Positions 7,692 through 14,866 of a DNA stretch of 29,908 nucleotides are shown piece by piece. Both the position numbers and the translations under genes were made by a program. The stretch's first letter is position 1. Every line of letters begins with the position of its first letter. The stretch is taken from contig JBBKXA010000043.1 in the NCBI GenBank assembly GCA_037969235.1, forward strand, positions 1 to 29,908, in the 5' to 3' direction. Source of the DNA: TMED27 sp037969235 (GTDB taxonomy: Bacteria > Pseudomonadota > Alphaproteobacteria > Micavibrionales > Micavibrionaceae). Below the pieces are notes generated by a model. That model searched no databases. It was not told where the DNA came from and worked only from the letters and a program-made list of their open reading frames with translations.

Positions 7692-8507
7692 ATGGGCAAT
7701 AATAAATTCTCGCTGTTTGTGAAGCATGCCACAAAAATAACGTTTCCGATATTAATCCGTATGGATGAAGTTGGGAATTTGGTTCTTCAAAACACAGAAG
7801 AAGAGCATTCGCCGAAACAAAAAATTGCACCTGGACCAAATCAGACTTTTGTTTTAACGCCTCCTTTTCCAGGGTATCCGAATATTGAGATACAGCCCTG
7901 TGCGAATGGTGCGTTGCAATTTAATGTTGTCACACATAGCGGGCAACGCTACCCGCTACCGATTGAGCCATTGATGCCCGATGCGTTAACGCCGAAATTT
8001 GCAAATATGGTGCATATTTCCAAGGGTACACATTACGCTGTTGGATTGAAATTTGAAGAGAAAAGCAACGAAAAATATTTTGTTGTTACACCGGTCTTTA
8101 TGCCCAACCTATCACCAATCGCGATACGTTTTGATAGCGATGGGGATGCATGGGTGAGTGAAGTGCGATCGCCCGATGCTGCGCCATACAAAATTGTGCC
8201 GGATGAGGATGGTCGTTATGAATTGTACGATCCTTTTGGTGCGATGCTACCGCCTTTATTTATTTCCGTTAATGATGAAGGGGCACATGCTTTTGAAACT
8301 AAACCCATTTTTGAAGATGAAATTGTGAAGCTTGCTATTATCAGGAGTGCGGAGGAATTGGCGAAAAAACAGGCGCGTGATGCAAATGATCCAGAAATGG
8401 GTGATGATAAAAACGTCACGAATGACGTGAACGCGCGCGATAATTTTCACCTTCCTTTCATTGCAATTGGCACGCACCAGATTAAGCCTGAAGATTTAAC
8501 CATTTAG
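7692..8507 (+). CDS. Unknown protein made of the protease's C-terminal module (271 aa)
   Basis: Not a known family to me. Residues 111-206 align along their length with residues 398-488 of the first protease: 'GTHYAV', 'KYFVVTPVF', 'EDGRYELYD...MLPPLFISVNDEG' match 'GTAFSV', 'DTFIIEIPL', 'ENGVYELSG...PLPPLLISFDDDG'. The first half (about 50-100) looks like a partial second copy (QTFVLTPPFPGYPNIEIQ against KYFVVTPVFMPNLSPIAI). The protein is beta-rich with no signal peptide or membrane span. It follows the second protease with one base between, so it is surely co-translated. An inferred role is as a regulator, inhibitor or partner that mimics or binds the protease's own C-terminal module. A hairpin follows at 8532-8556. 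Confidence 0.85.
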   Translation: MGNNKFSLFVKHATKITFPILIRMDEVGNLVLQNTEEEHSPKQKIAPGPNQTFVLTPPFPGYPNIEIQPCANGALQFNVVTHSGQRYPLPIEPLMPDALTPKFANMVHISKGTHYAVGLKFEEKSNEKYFVVTPVFMPNLSPIAIRFDSDGDAWVSEVRSPDAAPYKIVPDEDGRYELYDPFGAMLPPLFISVNDEGAHAFETKPIFEDEIVKLAIIRSAEELAKKQARDANDPEMGDDKNVTNDVNARDNFHLPFIAIGTHQIKPEDLTI

Positions 8508-8531
8508 ACTTAAACTATAACGAGACCTACG

Positions 8532-8556
8532 CATACCGCGGTTAAACCGCGGTATG
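8532..8556. terminator. Perfect 12-bp inverted repeat between convergent genes
   Basis: cataccgcggtt and its exact complement aaccgcggtatg are separated by one base, giving in practice a GC-rich 10-bp stem with a short loop. It lies between the stop of the 271-aa gene (8507) and the stop of sucC (8575). On the plus strand a T-rich run (aattttttaag) comes only about 15 bases later, so it is not a textbook intrinsic terminator. The position argues for ending or stabilising both convergent transcripts. A protein-binding palindrome is the alternative. Confidence 0.55.
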
Positions 8557-8574
8557 ATGAATGCATTTAATTTT

Positions 8575-9777
8575 TTAAGCGGCTTTCATCGCTTCTTTTG
8601 TTGCGGCTACGACCTTGCGCGCGGCATCATCGAGATCATCGGCGCTGATGATCGGCAAGCCCGAATTAGCCATCAGCTCCTTACCCTTTGCAACATTTGT
8701 TCCTTCGAGGCGAACAACGAGGGGTACGCTCAGATCTACTTCTTTGGCCGCGGCGATTACGCCTTGGGCGATCACGTCACATTTCATGATTCCACCAAAA
8801 ATATTGACCAAAATCCCCTTAACATTAGGGTCAGAGAGAATGATTTTGAAGGCGATTGTTACGCGCTCCGCAGTTGCTCCACCACCGACATCCAAGAAGT
8901 TCGCCGGTTCGCCGCCATACAGTTTGATGATATCCATCGTCGACATCGCAAGGCCAGCACCATTGACCATGCATCCTATATTTCCATCGAGGCGAACATA
9001 GGACAGTTCATTATCATTGGCGATTTTTTCGTTTTCGTCTTCTTCGGTTTCGTCACGAAGGGCGGCGATATCTTGGTGACGGTACAATGCGTTTTCGTCA
9101 AAATTCATTTTTGCATCCAGCGCCATGATTTCATCGCCGACGAGAATCATGGGGTTGATTTCAACAATGGATGCATCGGTTTCGATGAAGCATTTATAAA
9201 GATTTGCAAAAAATTTGGTCGCTGATTTAACTTGCGCGCCTTTGAGGCCCAGACCGAACGCGAGTTTGCGAGCGTGAAAGGCACTGATGCCTGTGGCGGG
9301 GTCAATTGATGTTTTAATGATTTTTTCTGGTGAATGCTGCGCGACTTCTTCGATATCCATTCCGCCTTCGGTCGAGACCATAAATGTCACACGACTTGAG
9401 GCGCGATCAAGCACAACAGAGCAGTAGTATTCTTTTTCGATGTCAACACCATCGGTGACATAGAGACGTTGGACTTCTTTGCCCTCTGCACCCGTTTGTT
9501 TGGTCACGAGGACGTTGCCAAGCATCGCTTGCGCGGCGGCTTTTACTTCATCTACAGTTTTGCACAAGCGAACACCGCCCTTCCCTTTGGGGTCATTGGT
9601 AAAGTGCCCTGCCCCGCGTCCACCCGCGTGAATTTGCGCTTTAACTACAAATAAATCGCTTTTAAGCTCTTTAGCTGCGGCAACCGCTTCGTCTACGCTC
9701 ATGGCTGGAATGCCCTTTGGCACGGCTACACCATATTTTTCCAGTAATTCTTTGGCTTGATATTCATGGATGTTCAT
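8575..9777 (-). CDS. sucC: Succinate-CoA ligase, beta subunit
   Basis: Beta subunit of succinyl-CoA synthetase: ATP-grasp nucleotide-binding domain followed by the CoA-ligase flavodoxin-like domain. The 400-residue length is as in other alphaproteobacteria. It opens with the diagnostic MNIHEYQAKELLEKYGV, and shows HAGGRGAG near 51, EINPM for metal/nucleotide binding near residue 203, and the C-terminal GGIMKCDVIAQGV. An AAGGAC ribosome site precedes the ATG. It is isolated: convergent with the 271-aa gene, divergent from the coiled-coil gene. sucD is 4 kb further on, although the two proteins form one heterotetramer. Confidence 0.98.
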   Translation of the reverse strand: MNIHEYQAKELLEKYGVAVPKGIPAMSVDEAVAAAKELKSDLFVVKAQIHAGGRGAGHFTNDPKGKGGVRLCKTVDEVKAAAQAMLGNVLVTKQTGAEGKEVQRLYVTDGVDIEKEYYCSVVLDRASSRVTFMVSTEGGMDIEEVAQHSPEKIIKTSIDPATGISAFHARKLAFGLGLKGAQVKSATKFFANLYKCFIETDASIVEINPMILVGDEIMALDAKMNFDENALYRHQDIAALRDETEEDENEKIANDNELSYVRLDGNIGCMVNGAGLAMSTMDIIKLYGGEPANFLDVGGGATAERVTIAFKIILSDPNVKGILVNIFGGIMKCDVIAQGVIAAAKEVDLSVPLVVRLEGTNVAKGKELMANSGLPIISADDLDDAARKVVAATKEAMKAA

Positions 9778-9812
9778 GTGTTTTTGTCCTTAATATTCGT
9801 TTTATTCGCCTT

Positions 9813-9821
9813 ACTATAACA
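9813..9821 (-). promoter_or_regulatory. Extended -10 element, likely sucC promoter
   Basis: On the minus strand this reads TGTTATAGT, an extended -10 (TGn plus TATAGT). Transcription would begin about 30 bases before the sucC ATG, with AAGGAC as ribosome site. No good -35 is seen. It supports sucC having its own promoter rather than read-through from mdh. Confidence 0.35.
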
Positions 9822-9866
9822 GATGTATGTAGCCTTGCTCCAGTGCGAATGCAAGGGCGTTATTCT

Positions 9867-9894
9867 TTGTTTATTAACGTTATCTTAATATGTT
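9867..9894 (+). promoter_or_regulatory. Possible promoter of the coiled-coil cassette
   Basis: TTGTTT (9867-9872), a 16-base spacer and TATGTT (9889-9894) would start transcription near 9901. If used, the ATG at 9890 could not be translated, which favours 9941 as the start of the following gene. Confidence 0.25.
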
Positions 9895-9940
9895 TTCTAT
9901 AACATGCAGAAGAGATAGGGAGATAAACAAAAAGTATTTG

Positions 9941-11836
9941 ATGGAAAATGACAGGAAAATTATAAATAATCAAGATGCGGCTTTTGCCGATATCGAAGCT
10001 TCTACGTCTTATAACTCTTTTTCAATCAGCAATTTTAACCCCAATACATTATCTGGCAAATTAATAATGACCAATCTTTCTTTGCAAGGGGTTGGGGGCG
10101 TTTTCAATGCGATGAGCGGAGATAAAGGTAAAAACCCTAGTGCTACGCGTGAACGCCAAGAACAAGAAAGTCGTTCAGAATTTTTCATGCTTATATTGGA
10201 AGATATTCGCCGTATTCAAAACGAGTTGGCGGCGATTGATCTTGAGCGTAAAGCCATATATGTGCGTTTGGATGAATTGGGTATTGAGCATGTAGCAGTG
10301 ATTGCCGCTATTGCTGAAATTGAAGCGCAAATTAGCGCCGTAGACGAACAAATTTTTACTTTGCGCGATGCTTCGCTCGACAATGTTAAAGCTTTACAAC
10401 GCATGGAAAGCGAATCACATGCAGTACAAACGAAATTGCTTGAGACGCTGAAGGACTCGCACCCTGAAATTTATGCCGAATATACGGAAAATATTATTCC
10501 CATGGAATCTACATACGCCACGATCATTATGGATTTGGGCAATGGCCAAGACGATGCGCGGGGGCACATGATTTGGCAAGATGCGAATGGCGGTTTTTAT
10601 GTGCGTGATCCTGTTAATGGGCACCCTATTGCGCTTGATCAAAATGACCCACAGGTGTTGGGTGCCATTATGTTAGGTGCGGGAACCAAAACGTTGGCGA
10701 GTGAACAAAATGCAGATGATCTTTTGGCTTTTGAAAATAGCAACGAATCTTATGCGCGGTTGGAAGAGAGCACTACGGATAAAGGAGCGTTGCTTGAGAT
10801 TCATGATCAATTGGTGAATTCGATTGCGGCGCGCCAGAAACTGTATGGTGAGGAATTGCAGTTGCATGCGGAAATTGAGACGCTGAATGCGGAGCGCGCG
10901 GCGTTGGTTGAAGAATTGGTTAAGCAAACTCTTGCTAAGGATACTATTGAGAGCGAGATAAACGATTTAAATGCGCGGCTATTGGAATTGGATGCGCGAG
11001 AGGCGGTTTTATTAGCCGAGCTGGATGCGCGCACAAGCGAGCTTGCGGTTTTTGATGAGGAGAGTGTCGCGTTATATGCGGCGCTGTCAGACAAGCTTGA
11101 GAATGCGAAGGAGCATTTGGACAGCGAGCGTTTGGCTTATGCGCAAACGAAACATTCGGAAATTGCGATTAAGAGCCAGTTAAATGATATTCGCGAAGCC
11201 AATATAGGAAAATCTGGGCGCCAACCCGCAGATACCGGAATATTTGCAAAAGTGCGCGGATTAGCTGTGGCGGCCATTGGTGGTTTGCGCGGTGATCAAA
11301 ATGAGGATGAGGCGCAAATTATAACTTATGAAGGCGCTACCGTTTATTTTGATGTGATGGAATATGCTCCTTATATTATTGATGAAATATCGGGAGAGTA
11401 TATTTTTATTGATGACCCACAAATTATTGCGGATTTGCTTCAAGAAATGTCAGAAGGCAGGAATTTTGCGCAAAATGACAGCATGCTAGACACCACTAAA
11501 TTGCTGGACATTTTGGTTGAGCGTGTTGAACACGATGTTGAAGCCCAAGTTGCAGAGCAAGCGGAGCGTGTCCAAGAGGCGCATCGTGATATGCGTAATG
11601 CACAGGTGGAATTGCGCAATGTTGGCCCTACCGTTGCAGATTACGAAGCCTACGCGTTGCGGTTAGAATCGGAGAAAATGCGTGACGGAGCGCCTGCGGT
11701 ACGTAGCCCCGATACAGGAAAATTACGGGACCTTGCTTTTGCGCCAGCGGCAAGTGCGGAACAAGGCAAGACAATTGAAATCGCCGAAAAAGCGACGCCT
11801 GATCCTACAAATTTGGCTCTTGACGCGAGCCGCTAA
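9941..11836 (+). CDS. Large coiled-coil protein of unknown function (about 631 aa)
   Basis: Not recognised. There are three long helical coiled-coil stretches, roughly residues 80-175, 285-420 and 520-580, dense in Glu/Leu/Ala heptads (ELDAREAVLLAELDARTSEL). Between them are two compact segments that look like copies of each other: 218-243 (FYVRDPVNGHPIALDQNDPQV) and 477-500 (PYIIDEISGEYIFIDDPQI). A short Gly/Ala-rich hydrophobic stretch (VRGLAVAAIGGL, about 438-449) could touch a membrane but is too short for a normal span. There is no signal peptide. The start is uncertain: 9941 (MENDRK) or 9890 (MFSITCRRD, adding 17 residues); neither has a well-spaced ribosome site, AGGGAG lying about 18 bases before 9941. 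First of three plus-strand genes inserted between sucC and mdh. Confidence 0.85.
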   Translation: MENDRKIINNQDAAFADIEASTSYNSFSISNFNPNTLSGKLIMTNLSLQGVGGVFNAMSGDKGKNPSATRERQEQESRSEFFMLILEDIRRIQNELAAIDLERKAIYVRLDELGIEHVAVIAAIAEIEAQISAVDEQIFTLRDASLDNVKALQRMESESHAVQTKLLETLKDSHPEIYAEYTENIIPMESTYATIIMDLGNGQDDARGHMIWQDANGGFYVRDPVNGHPIALDQNDPQVLGAIMLGAGTKTLASEQNADDLLAFENSNESYARLEESTTDKGALLEIHDQLVNSIAARQKLYGEELQLHAEIETLNAERAALVEELVKQTLAKDTIESEINDLNARLLELDAREAVLLAELDARTSELAVFDEESVALYAALSDKLENAKEHLDSERLAYAQTKHSEIAIKSQLNDIREANIGKSGRQPADTGIFAKVRGLAVAAIGGLRGDQNEDEAQIITYEGATVYFDVMEYAPYIIDEISGEYIFIDDPQIIADLLQEMSEGRNFAQNDSMLDTTKLLDILVERVEHDVEAQVAEQAERVQEAHRDMRNAQVELRNVGPTVADYEAYALRLESEKMRDGAPAVRSPDTGKLRDLAFAPAASAEQGKTIEIAEKATPDPTNLALDASR

Positions 11837-11902
11837 GATACTGTTTCTTAATGATAAATTATCAAATTCCTTCATATTAACGATTTAGTAAGGTTTACCT
11901 TT

Positions 11903-11908
11903 TATAAT
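11903..11908 (+). promoter_or_regulatory. Consensus -10 (TATAAT) before the 556-aa gene
   Basis: An exact TATAAT lies 60 bases upstream of the ATG at 11968, in the 131-base gap after the coiled-coil gene. No matching -35 is seen at 16-18 bases. A weak hairpin (cgcgc/gcgcg) lies between it and the AAGGA ribosome site. It suggests the second and third cassette genes can be transcribed separately from the first. Confidence 0.35.
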
Positions 11909-11967
11909 GAGGGCACGCGCCATAGGTATGTGCGCGGTTTGTGTAACATGTAATTTAAGGACTAAAA

Positions 11968-13638
11968 ATGGCGGCTGATGCGCCCACAACACAACCAGAG
12001 AACTCTAATTCCGCAGCGCCAGTGGTTGATGCTGCTCCTGCTTTTGGTGTTGCGTTTATGGAATTATTTCACGAGATTAAAGGGAATTTTGAGACGGCAA
12101 GTGTTATGGCGATTTTTCCAGCTGTTTGGATGAGTGCAATGAATGATGCGAATAATAGTAATTTACGGGATTTCGTTTCTTATGCGGGCGATAACGCGCA
12201 AGATTATAAAGCGAGCATTTGGGAGAGCATCTTTGGAGCTACTGATGATCAAACACTGCAAGCTGCAATTAATAATCTTTCGCTTCAGTTAGGAGGAAAT
12301 TCATCGTTTGTGATGTATCAGACGGAAAAAGAAAAAGAAAAAGAACGCGCAAGTAAGAGGATGACAGATTTAGGTGATGCCGCTATGGCTGATTCCACCA
12401 CGCAGTTTGTTAATGATTTAAAGCAATTTATGGAGTCTGATGCTACGAAGTTGGCATTGATGGAGATGTTTTATAACATTCGCAATGCGAGTACGCCCGA
12501 AGCCAAGCTGGCGATATTAGAAGGTGCGCGCGCGGAGATGTTGGAAAATTTCATTGCGGCACAAAAAGAGAATGACCCTGATTTTGAAATGAGCCCAGAG
12601 TGGGAGCAGATGTTTGCCGATGGATGGATGAAGACGGCTAAATCGCTTTTGGGTGCTTCGTTTGCTGGGGGTGAAGGTGGCAAAGAATTTATTCAGTTTC
12701 TTGAAGACAACCCCAATGCATTGGAAGAAACGATGCAGCGCATGATACTCGCGAGTAAGGACAATCCTGATATGATTCAGAAGCTTGCGACTTTATCCGA
12801 AAGGCAAGCGGAGATTGAAAGTATAACGAAGGACGTTGAGAATTTGCGCACCGCAATTGCGAAGTTTGAGGCGGGTATTGAAGATTTGATTATTGATTCC
12901 GCATTTGAAGATACGGCGCCGGAAGACAAATTTGCCACATTGGAAATCATGCAAGCGTCGTTAGCGGAGCGATTAGAGGCCGCCGAGGCATATGGACAGG
13001 ATTTATATACACAAGGTGAACGGTTGATGGCGGGAAATGCCGGATTTGATGATATTGCCAGTTTTTTGATGCTGGAAGGTGAGCAGATGCAACACGATGT
13101 GGCAGCGCAAAATGCGTTGCTTAACCCCGTTGATCAGTTGGCGGCGGATATTGCGAATGGTTTCCCTGAACAGGAAGCCTTTAATATGGTTGAATATGCG
13201 AAGAATGCTGGCGATGCGAGTGGCAATGATGAGTTAAATGCGCCTGCGCTGAAACCTGTTCCAGAAGTCGATAAAGCGGCGGTGATTTCCAAGATACTAG
13301 CGGAAAATCCATACGGTATATCGGAGGCAGGGCTACAAGATAAGCTTGTCGCCGCTGGTGTGCCTGAAGCGGATATTGCGGATGTTAAAGCCGATTTTCA
13401 AGTTGCGGGTGGGAATATGTCGCCGCTTTTGGAAACTCTAGTTGTTAAAAATGGTGTGCGTGTTGGGGGGTTGGCTGGTTTGGAAAAAACTGAAAAGAGC
13501 ATGTCAGACATGTTTGGGCAAAAAGCGCAGGTCGAGGTGGTTGCGGATACGCCGAAACCAGCGGATCCTGTTATGGTTGCGGAGGTTGCGCCTAAAGATC
13601 CTGATAGCACTTTACAAAACAATACAATGGGAGCTTAG
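11968..13638 (+). CDS. Large helical protein of unknown function (556 aa)
   Basis: Not recognised. It starts at 11968 with an AAGGA site 7 bases before the ATG. The first 25 residues are low-complexity Ala/Pro/Thr/Ser without signal-peptide character. The body is almost wholly helical, rich in Met, Glu, Ala and Gln, with a charged stretch EKEKEKERASKRM near 120 and a likely coiled coil near 275-300 (LSERQAEIESITKDVENL). The C-terminal third contains a small helical segment (VISKILAENPYGISEAGLQDKL) and a disordered Pro/Ala/Lys tail. The next gene starts 9 bases after the stop, so the two are co-transcribed. Its make-up (flexible N-terminus, long helices, no membrane spans) suits a structural or secreted-substrate protein, but that is inference. 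Confidence 0.85.
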   Translation: MAADAPTTQPENSNSAAPVVDAAPAFGVAFMELFHEIKGNFETASVMAIFPAVWMSAMNDANNSNLRDFVSYAGDNAQDYKASIWESIFGATDDQTLQAAINNLSLQLGGNSSFVMYQTEKEKEKERASKRMTDLGDAAMADSTTQFVNDLKQFMESDATKLALMEMFYNIRNASTPEAKLAILEGARAEMLENFIAAQKENDPDFEMSPEWEQMFADGWMKTAKSLLGASFAGGEGGKEFIQFLEDNPNALEETMQRMILASKDNPDMIQKLATLSERQAEIESITKDVENLRTAIAKFEAGIEDLIIDSAFEDTAPEDKFATLEIMQASLAERLEAAEAYGQDLYTQGERLMAGNAGFDDIASFLMLEGEQMQHDVAAQNALLNPVDQLAADIANGFPEQEAFNMVEYAKNAGDASGNDELNAPALKPVPEVDKAAVISKILAENPYGISEAGLQDKLVAAGVPEADIADVKADFQVAGGNMSPLLETLVVKNGVRVGGLAGLEKTEKSMSDMFGQKAQVEVVADTPKPADPVMVAEVAPKDPDSTLQNNTMGA

Positions 13639-13647
13639 TTTAGAAGC

Positions 13648-14856
13648 ATGACGGATAAAAGCAAAATTACGGATACTTTTGTGAATGCAAAAAATGCTAC
13701 AGTGCCGCTTCAGCCGCCTTCTGATGTGGGGTCTGCCGCTGTTGGTGATGACAGAGGAGAAACACTTCTAAGGCGTGATTTTCGTGATGCTTATATTTCG
13801 CGTGATCCCACAGCCGAAGAATTGGCAAAAGGCCGCACGATGATGGACGGTATTTTGTTTGGGCCGGGGCAGTCGACCTCTATGATGCGGGAGTTTGGTA
13901 TTTTAATTGAATTGATCAAGGCTTTATTTGGAGGTGAAGGGCACAGTTTGCTTAATCCCAACTTTGAAGATTTCACCATGTTGAAAACGGCCTTTTATCC
14001 TGAAAAAACATTTACAGATCCTAATGATCTCGTTGCCAGAGCCAAGAGGTTGGATACCGTTATTCGGGAGAAAGACCACCCTGATCGTAAAATGCTTGAG
14101 AGCGATCCTTCAAAATTCATTGATGAGCATTTCGGCGGCAAAGATAATGCGCGCGAGGTGCAGGATAGTCTTGTTGAAAGACAAGATATACTAAATCTTC
14201 TTAAGAGCACAGATGCTGTACATAAATATTTGCCTGAAGTTTTGGGCACGATTGAACATTATGAATCACATGGACGGGAAAATGTGGTTTGGGATTATCG
14301 AAACAGATCCGAGCCAGAAAATGGGCCTTGGACGGGATTAAACCCAGGTGACACAACGCCAGAAGGATTGGTTGTTCCAGAATTTAATAAAATGACGGTT
14401 AATCAAGTCATTGAGTGGCAACGCCAATATCTGGAAGAGCAATATGCCGTCCGCACAGATACAGGACAGTATGCGATACCGCGCGGCTCTGGGTCATCGG
14501 CAGTGACGGGTTTGCAGTGGACGAAAACAACCTTGGCGCATTTGCGTGACAGTGACCAAAACGATATTGATGGCGATACAATTTTTGATAAAGAAACGCA
14601 GTTGACATTGGCGTTAGAGCGATTAATTGAAACTCGTGATTTGGTTGGTTATATCGCTGGTGATATATCTACGGAAAAATTCTTTTATAACTCAGGCTTA
14701 GAGTGGGAAGCGTTGCAAAAGTTTGACGAACCTACTAAGGCAGACTTCATGGCGAAGCTTGAACGCATGCGCGATTCTATCCAAAGGGATTTGAACCCTG
14801 CGCCTGTTACAACAATAGCCAGCGCTCCCAGCGATGGTTCAGTTTCACCTTCTTAA
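13648..14856 (+). CDS. Protein with C-terminal phage-lysozyme-like domain (402 aa)
   Basis: Residues about 195-365 resemble the lysozyme-like domain of phage and alphaproteobacterial muramidases. The order of marks is right: helix with catalytic-type Glu (IEHYESHG, Glu203 or Glu206), MTVNQVIEWQ (249-258), GSSAVTGLQWTKTTLAHL (282-299), IFDKETQLTLALERL (312-326), then an ISTEKFF/LEWEAL helix pair. In the family these read roughly 'MTxDEVxxxQ', 'GSSAxGxYQxxxxTL' and 'FDPxxQDxLAxxLL'. The N-terminal 190 residues are unrecognised and helical, and there is no signal peptide. Wall cleavage would need non-Sec export, lysis or a phage-like structure. It is downstream of the 556-aa gene and convergent with mdh, with only 5 bases between stops. 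The fold call is fair; activity is unproven. Confidence 0.85.
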   Translation: MTDKSKITDTFVNAKNATVPLQPPSDVGSAAVGDDRGETLLRRDFRDAYISRDPTAEELAKGRTMMDGILFGPGQSTSMMREFGILIELIKALFGGEGHSLLNPNFEDFTMLKTAFYPEKTFTDPNDLVARAKRLDTVIREKDHPDRKMLESDPSKFIDEHFGGKDNAREVQDSLVERQDILNLLKSTDAVHKYLPEVLGTIEHYESHGRENVVWDYRNRSEPENGPWTGLNPGDTTPEGLVVPEFNKMTVNQVIEWQRQYLEEQYAVRTDTGQYAIPRGSGSSAVTGLQWTKTTLAHLRDSDQNDIDGDTIFDKETQLTLALERLIETRDLVGYIAGDISTEKFFYNSGLEWEALQKFDEPTKADFMAKLERMRDSIQRDLNPAPVTTIASAPSDGSVSPS

Positions 14857-14866
14857 TCCGATTAAG
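14852..14866. other. 7-bp palindrome spanning two convergent stop codons
   Basis: cttaatc and gattaag flank one base, and the palindrome contains the stops of both the lysozyme-like gene and mdh. The stem is AT-rich and short, with no T-tract, so termination is doubtful. Confidence 0.35.

Noticed and set aside
8554..9225. Plus-strand frame of 223 codons antisense to sucC
   Set aside because: Product is Phe/Ile-rich with no family character, has no ribosome site, and mirrors the sucC codons; sucC is certain.
11915..11940. Hairpin or riboswitch-like element before the 556-aa gene
   Set aside because: Only a 5-bp stem with an 11-base loop can be drawn; not enough to call a structure.
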